This document shows, piece after piece, positions 17,667 through 26,429 of a stretch of 64,000 nucleotides of DNA. The first letter of the stretch is position 1. Each line of letters begins with the position of its first letter. The position numbers were made by a program, and so were the translations under genes. This DNA comes from an uncultured Alphaproteobacteria bacterium (GTDB lineage Bacteria; Pseudomonadota; Alphaproteobacteria; Rhizobiales; Aestuariivirgaceae): assembly GCA_937873445.1 (NCBI GenBank), contig CALMWF010000017.1:56178-120177 (forward strand). The letters are read 5' to 3'. Below the pieces are notes generated by a model. The model was not told the DNA's origin. It saw only the letters and a list, made by a program, of their open reading frames with translations, and made no database searches.

Positions 17667-18124
17667 GGGGCCTCGGAAGGTGGATCTGGCGCCTCTTTAA
17701 TCCCTCCGTCCGGCGCCAGCAATAACCCCTTGACTGAGGCGATGCCGCCAGCGGCCGCCGCACCCGCTTGACCCACAAGGGCAGCCCTTAACATCTGTGC
17801 AACCCCACCCCCATCTTCGCCTGGCCAGGGGGCTGGGAATCCGTGGCCGCAGCACCCCCTCCATGAGCCATGAATTGTGTCACGGCCCCGCATTATTGAC
17901 TGCCTTTCGTGTGACTGGCCCCTGTGAAGCGCATGGGCTGAAGGGGCTACAAATTCCTGGCCTGGCTGGTTCGGATTGACCGCCCCTGACGCAATAGCAC
18001 CAACAAAATACCATTGCGCTTGTCATAAACTTGTTTCACAGATGCCGAGGGTCCAACGGCCAGTGACGATGCCTCCATCGCCCGTCCACCTGGGGCAACC
18101 GCGGCCAAATGAAAGGACAACCCC
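17667..18124. other. Intergenic region, 458 bp, no gene recognised
   Basis: No convincing coding sequence. It contains the inverted repeat CTGGCGCC/GGCGCCAG (17686-17693 and 17712-17719, 18-base spacer) upstream of the tagD-like gene. The far end carries AAAGGA before the methyltransferase start at 18125. Promoters for both divergent genes must lie here but no clear -35/-10 pair was identified. Base composition falls toward the methyltransferase side. Confidence 0.5.
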
Positions 18125-18928
18125 ATGCTCACAAATGCCCTGCGCAAGCTGAAACGCCAAACTGCACGAAGCAGCCTTGTCGTAGCCTCTGTCAGTTGGC
18201 TTCGCAATCGTAAGCGCCGGTCATTTGCCGAAGTTGAGAGCAGGATTGCCGGTGCGCACGGACTTGAGATTGGCGGGCCGAGCAAGATTTTCAGTCAGCG
18301 CGGACCCTTTCCCGTCTATTCGGTTGTTGCATCACTCGACAACGTCAATTTCAGTGACGCCAATTTCTGGTCGACCATACCGGCAGGCATGAACTTCCAG
18401 TTTGATGAAAAAAAGCAGCCCGGCCAGCAGATCATTGCTGATGCGGTTGACCTTTCCGTGATCGCCGATGAAACCTACGACCTCGTCATCTCGTCGCATG
18501 TAATAGAGCATTTGGCCAATCCGATCCGAGGTCTCAAGGAATGGCAGAGAATTCTTAAGCCAGGCGGTATGATGATTGTAGTGGCCCCAGACAAACGCTT
18601 CACTTACGACAGAAACCGGCCTGTCACACCCCTGTCGCATATTCTGGAAGACTTTGCTTTCAATACCCCCGAAGACGACGACACTCATCTTGAAGAGGTC
18701 ATCCGTCTCCACGATCTGACCAATGACGGCACCGTCTCTTCATTTGATGAGCATCGCGCCCGCACTTTGAATAACGCCGTGACCCGCATCACCCATCACC
18801 ACGTCTTCGATATAGACCTACTACTGGGACTGCTAGTGGCCGCAGACTTCACAATCCTCGCACAGGATGTATTCAGGCCCTATCACCTGCTCGCCGTTGC
18901 ACAAAAGGCCAAACTCGCCGCCGAATAG
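18125..18928 (+). CDS. Class I SAM-dependent methyltransferase
   Basis: 267 residues. Motif I is seen as GLEIGGPS (about residue 48), and SSHVIEHLANPI with EWQRILKPGGMMIVVAPD forms the motif IV-VI core of the Methyltransf_11 fold. The substrate is unknown; position in a polysaccharide locus suggests a sugar or a glycan non-reducing end. The gene has clearly lower GC content and more relaxed codon use than manC/galU, a sign of separate acquisition. It is alone on its strand, facing the 6-dehydrogenase gene 21 bases away. AAAGGA precedes ATG 18125. Confidence 0.85.
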   Translation: MLTNALRKLKRQTARSSLVVASVSWLRNRKRRSFAEVESRIAGAHGLEIGGPSKIFSQRGPFPVYSVVASLDNVNFSDANFWSTIPAGMNFQFDEKKQPGQQIIADAVDLSVIADETYDLVISSHVIEHLANPIRGLKEWQRILKPGGMMIVVAPDKRFTYDRNRPVTPLSHILEDFAFNTPEDDDTHLEEVIRLHDLTNDGTVSSFDEHRARTLNNAVTRITHHHVFDIDLLLGLLVAADFTILAQDVFRPYHLLAVAQKAKLAAE

Positions 18929-18938
18929 GTGGCGGCGA
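18915..18938. terminator. Hairpin between convergent genes
   Basis: A perfect 8-bp stem TCGCCGCC/GGCGGCGA with an eight-base loop overlaps the methyltransferase stop codon. No T tract follows on either strand, so termination by it alone is doubtful. Confidence 0.3.
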
Positions 18939-18949
18939 ACGAACGCCCC

Positions 18950-20275
18950 TTACGCCTTCACCACCACGGCCTGGGCTTCTTCCTGGGCCATGCGGTTCCG
19001 GCAATCCACCACCAGCCGCGCCGCCCGGCCAATCAGCCCATAGTCCACGGCATCATGGTCAGTTGCGATGAGCACCACATCATGGGCGGCCAATGTTTCG
19101 GTGCTGAGCGCCACGGATTCCCGTCCGGTGAAATCGGCGTGTTCGCGGGTCGGCGGAATTGCCGCCACATGCGGATCATGAAAGGCGCATGACCCGCCAC
19201 GCTCCTCGATCAGTTCGATCAGCTTGAACGACGGGCTTTCGCGAATGTCGGCCACATTCTTTTTGTAGGCCATGCCAATGACCAGCACCCGCGCCCGGCT
19301 CAGGGACAGGCCGAGATGGCGATCCAGCGCCTCCTCCAGCCGGTTCACCACATAGCGCGGCATGGCCGTATTGATCTGACCGGCCAGTTCAATGAACCGT
19401 GTGTGGATGTCAAACTCGCGCGCCTTCCAGGTGAGATAGAAGGGGTCGATGGGAATGCAGTGCCCTCCCAGACCCGGACCCGGATAAAACGCCTGATAGC
19501 CGAAGGGCTTGGTCTTGGCGGCGTTGATCACCTCCCAGACATCAATGCCCATGGCATCAAAAATGACCTTCAGCTCGTTGACCAGCGCAATGTTGACGGC
19601 GCGATAGATATTCTCGGTGATCTTCACCGCCTCTGCGGTGGCGGGGGTGGAAACGGCAACCGTTCGGGCCACCACGGCGCCATAGAAGGCCTGCATCAGG
19701 CCTGACGCCTCCGCCCCCTCGCCGGCCACCACCTTGGGAATGGTCACCGTGTTGAAATCGCGGTTGCCGGGATCTTCGCGCTCCGGTGAAAAACCGACAA
19801 AGAAATCCTTGCCGCACACCAGGCCCGATTTTTCCAGAAGCGGCACCATGACTTCGCTGGTGGTGCCGGGATAGGTGGTGGACTCTAGCGACACCAGCGT
19901 GCCGGGCTTGAGATGCCGGGCGATGGTGCGGGCCGTGTCCTCGATGTAGCTCAGGTCCGGCTCGCGGTGGCGGGTGAGGGGCGTGGGCACACACACGATG
20001 ATCACCTGGCACTTGGCCAGTCCGGCAAAATCCGTGGTGGCAGATAGTTTGCCCTGCGCCACCAGCCCGGCCAGAACCGGGGTGGGCACCGCTTCAATAT
20101 AAGAGGTCTGGGCAGTAATGGCGGCGGGCTTCGCCGGGTCGATGTCAAAGCCCACCGTGGGAAAGCCGGCCCGGGCCGCCGCCGCCGCCAGCGGCAGGCC
20201 GACATAGCCAAGACCAATGACACCCACCGTCGCCTTGCGGTTGTTGATGCGGTCAAGCAGGGAAGACGTCGTCAC
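18950..20275 (-). CDS. wbpA: UDP-N-acetylhexosamine 6-dehydrogenase (WbpA/WbpO type)
   Basis: A 441-residue UDP-sugar dehydrogenase that oxidises C6 to a carboxylate using two NAD+. The Rossmann motif is GVIGLGYVGLPLA (residues about 18-30), CVPTPL follows, and the catalytic cysteine is Cys273 in GLGGHCIPIDP. The wording YPGPGLGGHCIPIDPFYLTW is closest to WbpA-like UDP-GlcNAc dehydrogenases in the families I know. The start is set at GTG 20275, with AGGA upstream and typical length; upstream ATG codons would add a non-homologous leader. It lies downstream of the 2-epimerase in the same direction after a 192-bp gap. A second dehydrogenase is encoded at 43205-44452, so two uronic acids may be made. 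Confidence 0.88.
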   Translation of the reverse strand: MTTSSLLDRINNRKATVGVIGLGYVGLPLAAAAARAGFPTVGFDIDPAKPAAITAQTSYIEAVPTPVLAGLVAQGKLSATTDFAGLAKCQVIIVCVPTPLTRHREPDLSYIEDTARTIARHLKPGTLVSLESTTYPGTTSEVMVPLLEKSGLVCGKDFFVGFSPEREDPGNRDFNTVTIPKVVAGEGAEASGLMQAFYGAVVARTVAVSTPATAEAVKITENIYRAVNIALVNELKVIFDAMGIDVWEVINAAKTKPFGYQAFYPGPGLGGHCIPIDPFYLTWKAREFDIHTRFIELAGQINTAMPRYVVNRLEEALDRHLGLSLSRARVLVIGMAYKKNVADIRESPSFKLIELIEERGGSCAFHDPHVAAIPPTREHADFTGRESVALSTETLAAHDVVLIATDHDAVDYGLIGRAARLVVDCRNRMAQEEAQAVVVKA

Positions 20276-20467
20276 AGCAAACCATCCTGAAACACCATAT
20301 TTTCCGCGTCTTATCCAATTATCCCACAGGCGACAACCGCAATCGGCAGCATCCGGATGAGGGATGCCGAACAGGGCTCCGGACGGCAAAAGGGGGCGGC
20401 GAAAGTGAGAAGGCTGCGCGCCAACCATCCGTCAAAGCCGGCCTTTGGTCCATCAGCGCATGCCGCT

Positions 20468-21619
20468 TTACGGCGCCGCCCACACACCGTCAATGAAGGC
20501 GGCAATCTTCCGGCTCGCCGTGCCATCGCCATAGGGGTTATGGGCCTGGGCCATGCGCTGATAGAGAAGCGGGTCATCAAGCAGGGCCGATATGCCGTCA
20601 ATGATCCGCCCCGCATCGGCCCCCACCAGCTTCACCGTTCCGGCCGCCACCGCCTCTGGCCTCTCGGTCACCTCGCGCATGACCAGCACCGGCTTGCCCA
20701 GTCCCGGCGCTTCCTCCTGCAGGCCGCCGCTGTCGGTCAGCACAATGCGGCAATGCTGCAGCAGGCACACGAAGGGCAGATAGTCCTGCGGGCTGATGAG
20801 ATGGATGCGCCGGGTCTGCCCCAGCGCGGCGCTGACCGGTCCCAGAACATTGGGATTGAGGTGCACCGGGTAGACAAAGTGCAAGGCAGGGTAACGTTCG
20901 GTCAGGGCGCTGAGAGCAGCACAGATCTCCTGCATGCCCTGGCCGAAATTTTCCCGCCGATGGCCCGTCACCAGCACAAAGGGCTCCTCCCGCCAGGCAA
21001 AGGGAAGCACCGCATCAAGACCGGCATGAACGGTGCGCCGCAATGCCTCGTCTTCACTCAGACGATTCAGCACCCAGTGCAACGCATCAATCACCGTGTT
21101 GCCGGTGACGGTGATGCGCCCGGCCGAAACCCCCTCGGCCAGCAGATTTTGCCGCGCTGTGGCGGTGGGGGCAAAGTGCCACTGCGCCAACCGGCCCACC
21201 ACCTGCCGGTTCATTTCTTCCGGATAGGGCGCGGCAAGATCATGGGTGCGCAAACCGGCCTCCACATGGCCCACCGGTATGCCCGCATAAAAACCGGCCA
21301 TGGCGGCCATCAGCGTGGTGGTGGTGTCGCCATGCACCAGAATGAGGTCGGGCTTTTCCTGTTTCAGGGATGCCGTCATGCCGGTCATCACGGCGGCCGA
21401 TAATTCCGCCAGCCCCTGGCCTGCCTTCATCAGGTTAAGGTCAATGTCCGGCACAATGCCGAACAGGGCCAGCACCTGATCCAGCATCTGCCGGTGCTGG
21501 GCCGTGGCACAAACGGAAATACGCTGGCCGGGATGATGCGCCCGCAGCCCATAATAAAGCGGAGCCATCTTGATGGCCTCGGGCCGGGTTCCCATCACCA
21601 GCATGATATGGCGGCTCAT
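20468..21619 (-). CDS. wecB: UDP-N-acetylglucosamine 2-epimerase family (WecB/FnlC/WbvD)
   Basis: 383 residues with the whole WecB fold. GTRPEAIKMAPL is at the N-terminus, HVEAGLRT in the middle, and LTDSGGLQEEAP holds the UDP. WecB interconverts UDP-GlcNAc and UDP-ManNAc. Because it directly follows the RmlD-like reductase and the dehydratase/epimerase gene in the same direction, it could instead be the final 2-epimerase of the UDP-L-FucNAc or UDP-L-QuiNAc route (FnlC/WbvD). Sequence reading alone cannot separate these. Nine bases separate it from the reductase gene. Confidence 0.9.
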   Translation of the reverse strand: MSRHIMLVMGTRPEAIKMAPLYYGLRAHHPGQRISVCATAQHRQMLDQVLALFGIVPDIDLNLMKAGQGLAELSAAVMTGMTASLKQEKPDLILVHGDTTTTLMAAMAGFYAGIPVGHVEAGLRTHDLAAPYPEEMNRQVVGRLAQWHFAPTATARQNLLAEGVSAGRITVTGNTVIDALHWVLNRLSEDEALRRTVHAGLDAVLPFAWREEPFVLVTGHRRENFGQGMQEICAALSALTERYPALHFVYPVHLNPNVLGPVSAALGQTRRIHLISPQDYLPFVCLLQHCRIVLTDSGGLQEEAPGLGKPVLVMREVTERPEAVAAGTVKLVGADAGRIIDGISALLDDPLLYQRMAQAHNPYGDGTASRKIAAFIDGVWAAP

Positions 21620-21628
21620 GCTAAATCC

Positions 21629-22468
21629 TCATACTGGATGGCCGGACAGCAGGCTGCCATGGGCCGCTTCAAAGGCCCTGAGCGCCTGAAGCTGCGCGCC
21701 AATATCGGAAGCCACGACCTGCCCCACGAGGCAGCGGTTGACGGTGTTGGGCGCGGTGAAGCGTTCAATGCGGTAATCAGTGCCGTAGATGCGCTGGAAC
21801 AGCACCAGCAGATCATGCTTGCTGATCATCTGTTCCGTGCCCAGTTGCAACACCCGTCCCGCCCAGCGCCGCGCCGGATCGGCCATGATGTTGCTCTCCA
21901 CCAGCCGGCACCATTCCAGCGTGGTGATGCCATTCCACAGATGGTTGACATAACCCTGCAGCACGGCACCCGCCGGCTGCGACAAAAACCAGCCCAACAG
22001 GCCGCGCGGCTCTTCTGCCACACGGTCAGGGCCAATGATCGACACCCGCACCACCGTGGCCTGCGCCCGGCCCAGCAGCGCCACCTCGCCCAGGCGCTTG
22101 CTCCAGCCATAGTCATCCTGGGCATCGCAGGGATCATCCCACCGGTAGGGCACGGAGGCCTGGCCACTGAACACACAATCCGTGGACGGATGAATAAGGA
22201 ATTGCTCCGGCGCCATGCGCTCGGCCAGCATCAGCGGCACAATGGCGTTGCCATCAAACAGGTCCTGGCGGCTCGCGGTCTTCTGCTTGATGCGGCCGAC
22301 GCAATTGAACACAAAGCCGGGTCCGGCCTCAGCCAGGCGGGCAAGTGCGGGGCAATGGGCGGTGAAGTCCAGCCGCTCGTCAATGACCTCAACCTCATGG
22401 GCTTGGGAAAAATAGGCCTTCACCATCTGGCCCAGCATGCCGCGGTGGCCAAGAATGATGACCTTCAT
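21629..22468 (-). CDS. RmlD-like NAD(P)-dependent sugar 4-reductase (WbvR-like)
   Basis: 279 residues, SDR extended family. VIILGHRGMLGQMV is the nucleotide-binding motif, STDCVFSG resembles the RmlD signature, and YGWSKRLGE supplies the catalytic Tyr-x-x-x-Lys. It would reduce a 4-keto-6-deoxy UDP-sugar. There is no C-terminal cupin domain, unlike the bidomain FnlB/CapF reductases of the L-FucNAc route. This points rather to the WbvR type that leads to L-RhaNAc/L-QuiNAc. ATG 22468 gives the usual MKVIILG start. A GTG at 22483 would overlap the preceding TGA as GTGA and is an alternative. Confidence 0.82.
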   Translation of the reverse strand: MKVIILGHRGMLGQMVKAYFSQAHEVEVIDERLDFTAHCPALARLAEAGPGFVFNCVGRIKQKTASRQDLFDGNAIVPLMLAERMAPEQFLIHPSTDCVFSGQASVPYRWDDPCDAQDDYGWSKRLGEVALLGRAQATVVRVSIIGPDRVAEEPRGLLGWFLSQPAGAVLQGYVNHLWNGITTLEWCRLVESNIMADPARRWAGRVLQLGTEQMISKHDLLVLFQRIYGTDYRIERFTAPNTVNRCLVGQVVASDIGAQLQALRAFEAAHGSLLSGHPV

Positions 22469-22479
22469 GGGGGCACTGT

Positions 22480-23463
22480 TCACTGATAGGTGTCCGTTGG
22501 CCCCATGGCATCCAGAAGGGCGCCAATGTCGCCAGCGTCCGTCAACTGCCGGGTGTTGGCCGAGGTGTATTCATAGCCGAAGGGATGGTTGCCGGTGCCC
22601 CGCTGCGCTGCATATTCCGCCGGCACGGCATAGAACTCATCGGACTCCATCGCCCGCTGGATTTCATATTCGTTGACCAGCACTTCATCCATTTTTTCGC
22701 CTGGCCGCACCCCCATGACCTTGATCCGGGAGATATCGCCATCGCCATATTTCACCAGCATGGCCTTGGCCAGGTCCAGCACCGTGCAGGCGGGCGCCTT
22801 GCGCACGAAGATTTCTCCGCCCCGCGCCTGGGTGAAGGCATGCAGCACCAGACTGACCGACTGGTCGAGGGTCATCAGAAAGCGCGTCATGTTGGGGTCC
22901 GTGAGCGTCAGGCTTTCCTTCTTGGCGATCTGGCGCAGGAAAAGCGGAATGACCGATCCGCGCGAGCCCATCACATTGCCATAGCGCACGCAACTGTAGA
23001 CCGGGCCGCCGCCCAGCAGGTTTTGCGACACCACGATTTTTTCCATCATCGCCTTGGAAATGCCCATGGCATTGATGGGTTTCACCGCCTTGTCGGTGCT
23101 CAGCGCCACCATGGCCTCAATGCCGTTGTCGCGCGCCGAGGCGCAGACATTCTGTGAACCGAGCACGTTGGTCTTCACCGCTTCAAGCGGAAAGGACTCG
23201 CACGACGGCACCTGCTTCAGCGCAGCAGCATGAAACACGATGTCAATGCCCTTCATGGCAAAGTCCACCTGCGCCCGGTCACGCACATCGCCAATGACGT
23301 AACGATAGTTGGGCCGCACCCGCTGCATTTCGTATTGCTTTTACTCATCGCGGCTGAAAATCACGATTTCCCTGGGGTTATGGCTCTCAAGGAAAGCCGC
23401 CACCTTGTTGCCGAACGAGCCGGTGCCACCGGTGATCAGGATTTTCTTGGTCTGCAATTTCAT
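22480..23463 (-). pseudogene. UDP-GlcNAc 4,6-dehydratase/5-epimerase (FnlA/CapE/WbvB type) interrupted by in-frame TAA
   Basis: Read from ATG 23463, the frame begins MKLQTKKILITGGTGSFGNK, the NAD-binding start of this SDR family. It runs to FSRDE at codon 40, meets TAA at codon 41 (23341-23343) and continues in the same frame with KQYEM to the normal end at 22480. Family members read FSRDE-x-KQ across this point, so one base change explains the stop. The remaining open frame can restart at ATG 23328 (282 residues), with STDKA, MGISK and AAALKQVPSCE intact, but that product lacks the glycine-rich NAD site and should be inactive. Read through, it would be 327 residues. Either a recent nonsense mutation or a sequencing error is possible. 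Confidence 0.85.
23341..23343 (-). other. Premature in-frame TAA stop codon
   Basis: Complement of TTA. The minus-strand context is GAG TAA AAG CAA TAC. It lies in frame between the N-terminal NAD-binding segment and the rest of the FnlA/CapE-like gene. A single change to AAA, TAC/TAT or TTA would restore an open frame of normal length. Confidence 0.85.
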
Positions 23464-23495
23464 TCCACGCCCCCTGCGCCCCGCCCCATCGGCAC

Positions 23496-24968
23496 TCACG
23501 TCCGTTCCGAACCGGATCGTGTCAAATTAATATAGCTTGCCGCCAAAGCCAATGCGCCAGCCACCCCCGCCAGGGCAAGACTTGCAATGGCGCCAAGGCC
23601 AAGCCCATTTGCCGCAGCCCTGGCCAGCGCCATGGCCGCAGCCCCCAGGCTGAGCGGCCCCAGAACGGCACCCCACAGCCACTGCCCCGTCCGGCCCCGA
23701 TGGAACCGGCGGTGGCTGGAGGTGGAGAGCGCGATGAAGTTGATCCCATTGACCAGAAGCCACGGAATGGCCGCGCCGAACAATCCGTAGTGACCAATGA
23801 GAATAAAGGTGAGCGGCACGCTGATCAGCAGCGCCAGACCCGCCAGCACGGCAATGAACCGGTTTTCGCCATGCGCCAGGCTGAGGTAATAGGGGCCAAG
23901 CTGCAACGACCGAAACAATCCGCCCAGGGCCAGAATGCGCGTCACCGGCACCATGAAATCCGGCATGGCATGACCGGGAAACCACACCTGAAGCAATTCC
24001 GGCGTGAAGGCCACAATGCCGAAGGCCGCCAGCCCCCCCAGCAGCGTGATGATGGCTGACTGCCTCTGATAATCAGCCGACAGCCGGGTGCTGTCACCCG
24101 CCGCCACATAGGTGGTGAGCCGCGGAAACAGGGCCATGGCAACGGGCTGTGACAGGGCCAGCGGGATCTGGGCCAGGCTGGAGGCCAGGCTGTAATATGA
24201 AAAAGACGCGATGGCGAAGTGCGAGCTGACCACCAGCTTGTCCAATTGGGTGTTGATGGTGGCAATGACCGTCATGGCCAGCATGCCGGCTGAATAGCCC
24301 ATCAGGGGTTTGATTTTCTCGAATACGAAGCGACCGCTGTGGGCCATACCATGGCCCATGGCCGACAGCAGAAAGCGGCGGGATAGCAGCGCAAAGATCA
24401 GCGCCACCGCCGCCTGCCAGAGAAAGAACACCCGCAAATCCGGCCAGATCAGAAGCGGCAGAATGACCAGGCCCGACCGGCTCAGGCTGAAGCAGGCCTG
24501 AATGACATTGGCTTGCACCTGGCGCTGCAACCCCATGAGGCCGCCGGTGTAAAAGCTCATCATCAGTTGCGGCACCAGAACCACTGTCATCAGCCGCACA
24601 CTGGTGACGGCCATGTCCGCGTCCACAGCGTCGCCCAGTTTCAGCCAATGGCGTGTGATGGGCAATGCCAGCACCATCACCGCACCGGCAACCACCACCT
24701 GACTGATCAGCAGAACGCGACCAAAGGTGGTGAATATGTCAAGCAGTTCGGCGCGATCCGTCTGAAATGCCGCCTGCCGCGAGAACGTCGCCGAAATGCC
24801 GACATCAAACAGCGAGGCAAAGGACAGCAGGATGGTGTAGAACGAAATGATGCCGAAGGCTTCCACCCCCAGCAGCGAGACATAGAACAGAACGAAGACG
24901 TATACCGACGCCATGGAGGTGGCGCGGCCGAGATAATTCGCAACCACATTGGAGCGGAAACTGGCCAT
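23496..24968 (-). CDS. wzx: Polysaccharide repeat-unit flippase (Wzx, PST/MOP family)
   Basis: 490 residues, nearly all hydrophobic, about 12-14 transmembrane helices. The N-terminal FRSNVVANYLGRA with an early helix and the central KPLMGYSAGMLAMTVIATINTQLDKLVV segment (family feature of MOP exporters) support a Wzx-like flippase. It would move the undecaprenyl-linked repeat unit to the periplasmic face. The C-terminal helices are Ala/Gly-rich and the protein ends in a short polar tail. It sits between the L-sugar genes and a GT2 gene in the same direction, with about 30 bases on each side. Confidence 0.86.
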   Translation of the reverse strand: MASFRSNVVANYLGRATSMASVYVFVLFYVSLLGVEAFGIISFYTILLSFASLFDVGISATFSRQAAFQTDRAELLDIFTTFGRVLLISQVVVAGAVMVLALPITRHWLKLGDAVDADMAVTSVRLMTVVLVPQLMMSFYTGGLMGLQRQVQANVIQACFSLSRSGLVILPLLIWPDLRVFFLWQAAVALIFALLSRRFLLSAMGHGMAHSGRFVFEKIKPLMGYSAGMLAMTVIATINTQLDKLVVSSHFAIASFSYYSLASSLAQIPLALSQPVAMALFPRLTTYVAAGDSTRLSADYQRQSAIITLLGGLAAFGIVAFTPELLQVWFPGHAMPDFMVPVTRILALGGLFRSLQLGPYYLSLAHGENRFIAVLAGLALLISVPLTFILIGHYGLFGAAIPWLLVNGINFIALSTSSHRRFHRGRTGQWLWGAVLGPLSLGAAAMALARAAANGLGLGAIASLALAGVAGALALAASYINLTRSGSERT

Positions 24969-24997
24969 GGCCCCCGTTCTACCTCACCCCGGACACA

Positions 24998-26188
24998 TCA
25001 GCGGGTCGCGGACGCGCTGTCCCCGAACGCTTTTTCGGTCCAGCCTTCCTGTTTCAGGCGCATCTCCAGATAGTCAATCACAGCCGCCATGTCAGCGCAC
25101 TCCTTGCCCTCAATGCCATAGACGAATTTGGACAGGAGGATTTTGGCTCGCAGCACCATGATGCCGATGAAATACGCCGCCACCGCCGGACACATGGCAA
25201 AGGCTGCAAACCTGCCATGAACCCGCATGGCCGCCCAAACCCGCGGCCAGTAGCGGCGCTCGTTGAAGGCAAGACACGCCGCATAGAGAGCCGCGAAATT
25301 GAATGTCGCCACCACGTCCGAGCGGCCGGTGGCCTCCGCACCCTTGATGGCCGCTTCGGCCCAGATGGTGGGGCCCGACCAGTAGCGCGGCACGCGCGCA
25401 TCCCAATGCCGCGCGGCATCTGCGGGCAGTGACGGTTCCTTTTCGATTTCACCCTGATGAGCGCGCACCGAATTCTTGCCCGACATGCTCTTGCGTGATT
25501 GCCCCGAGATGACCAGCGGCATATCGACATAGGCATAGCGCGTGACGATGGAACAAAGCGCCACGGCATTGGCCATATCCGGCACCGGGCCCGGAAAACA
25601 GCTGCCGGTTGCGGCGCGAAGCCGGTCGAGAGCGTCTTTGCTGACGAGGGAATGGTAAAGGCGCGGCATGTCGAACATATGGCGCGCTCCATGTCTGAAA
25701 ACCCGTTCCAGTTCGCGCTGGGCGTTGGGCTTGCTGACTGAGGCAGCGTAGGCGCCGAAAATGAGACGGCCATTGAGAATGCGGTTGACCGCCACTGAAT
25801 GGGCCATGTCTGGCCAGGTGTAGGAGGCGACATTGCAGATCAGCGCCTCCAGACCCTGCCGTTCCATCCACAGGGCGGCCGCCACCGCCTGCATCAGTAT
25901 GCCGTCATCATCCCCGATGAAGGAGATAAATTGTCCCTGCGCCCGGGCAACCGCCGCATCGCAGTTGGCAATCGCCGAAACCGGCTCGGGCTGGAAGAGA
26001 TAGCGCAGGCGCGAGTCCTCGCCATAGCGCGCCAACCGAGACTGGAAGGGGCCGTTGTCGCTGCTGTTGTCCTGGATCACCAGTTCAAACCGCTGCTCCG
26101 GCCAGCTCATCACCTTGTCCACCAGAACGGCAAGGGTTTCATAGCGGTCCTTGGTGGGAACGACGATGCTGAGCAGGGGGCCGGTCAT
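24998..26188 (-). CDS. Family 2 glycosyltransferase
   Basis: 396 residues. The GT-A domain occupies about residues 1-240: LLSIVVPTKDRYETL at the N-terminus, VIQDNSSDNG for nucleotide binding, and FIGDDDG as the DxD metal site. The C-terminal about 100 residues include one hydrophobic stretch (FAAFAMCPAVAAYFIGIMVL) that may anchor it to the membrane. It would add one sugar to the lipid-linked repeat unit; donor and acceptor are unknown. Followed upstream on the same strand by 241 bp without a gene. Confidence 0.85.
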   Translation of the reverse strand: MTGPLLSIVVPTKDRYETLAVLVDKVMSWPEQRFELVIQDNSSDNGPFQSRLARYGEDSRLRYLFQPEPVSAIANCDAAVARAQGQFISFIGDDDGILMQAVAAALWMERQGLEALICNVASYTWPDMAHSVAVNRILNGRLIFGAYAASVSKPNAQRELERVFRHGARHMFDMPRLYHSLVSKDALDRLRAATGSCFPGPVPDMANAVALCSIVTRYAYVDMPLVISGQSRKSMSGKNSVRAHQGEIEKEPSLPADAARHWDARVPRYWSGPTIWAEAAIKGAEATGRSDVVATFNFAALYAACLAFNERRYWPRVWAAMRVHGRFAAFAMCPAVAAYFIGIMVLRAKILLSKFVYGIEGKECADMAAVIDYLEMRLKQEGWTEKAFGDSASATR

Positions 26189-26429
26189 GGGAGCCGTCTT
26201 TGCAATAGCGACACGATTTCAATGAGCATGCGGCACCCTGTAGCCGGAATATTCAGGCAGCGATTCTCTCTGTTACTGGTTTGCGTCGCCCCTGCCGGAA
26301 AGGCAACAATTTCTCAACACCGGTGGCGGAAGGGAGACGGCAGCCGGGGCGCCCGCACCCGTCTGAAGTCTCGGGGCCCCCGGGGGAGGCCGGCAAATCA
26401 TGAAAAATCGGAGCCCCCGTCCGCGGCAA

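Noticed and set aside
17797..17979. 60-codon open frame in the intergenic region
   Set aside because: It has no ribosome-binding site, no resemblance to any family and an unlikely composition.
23341..23343. Recoding of the internal stop as selenocysteine or pyrrolysine
   Set aside because: Those use TGA and TAG; this is TAA, and the position is not a conserved redox residue.
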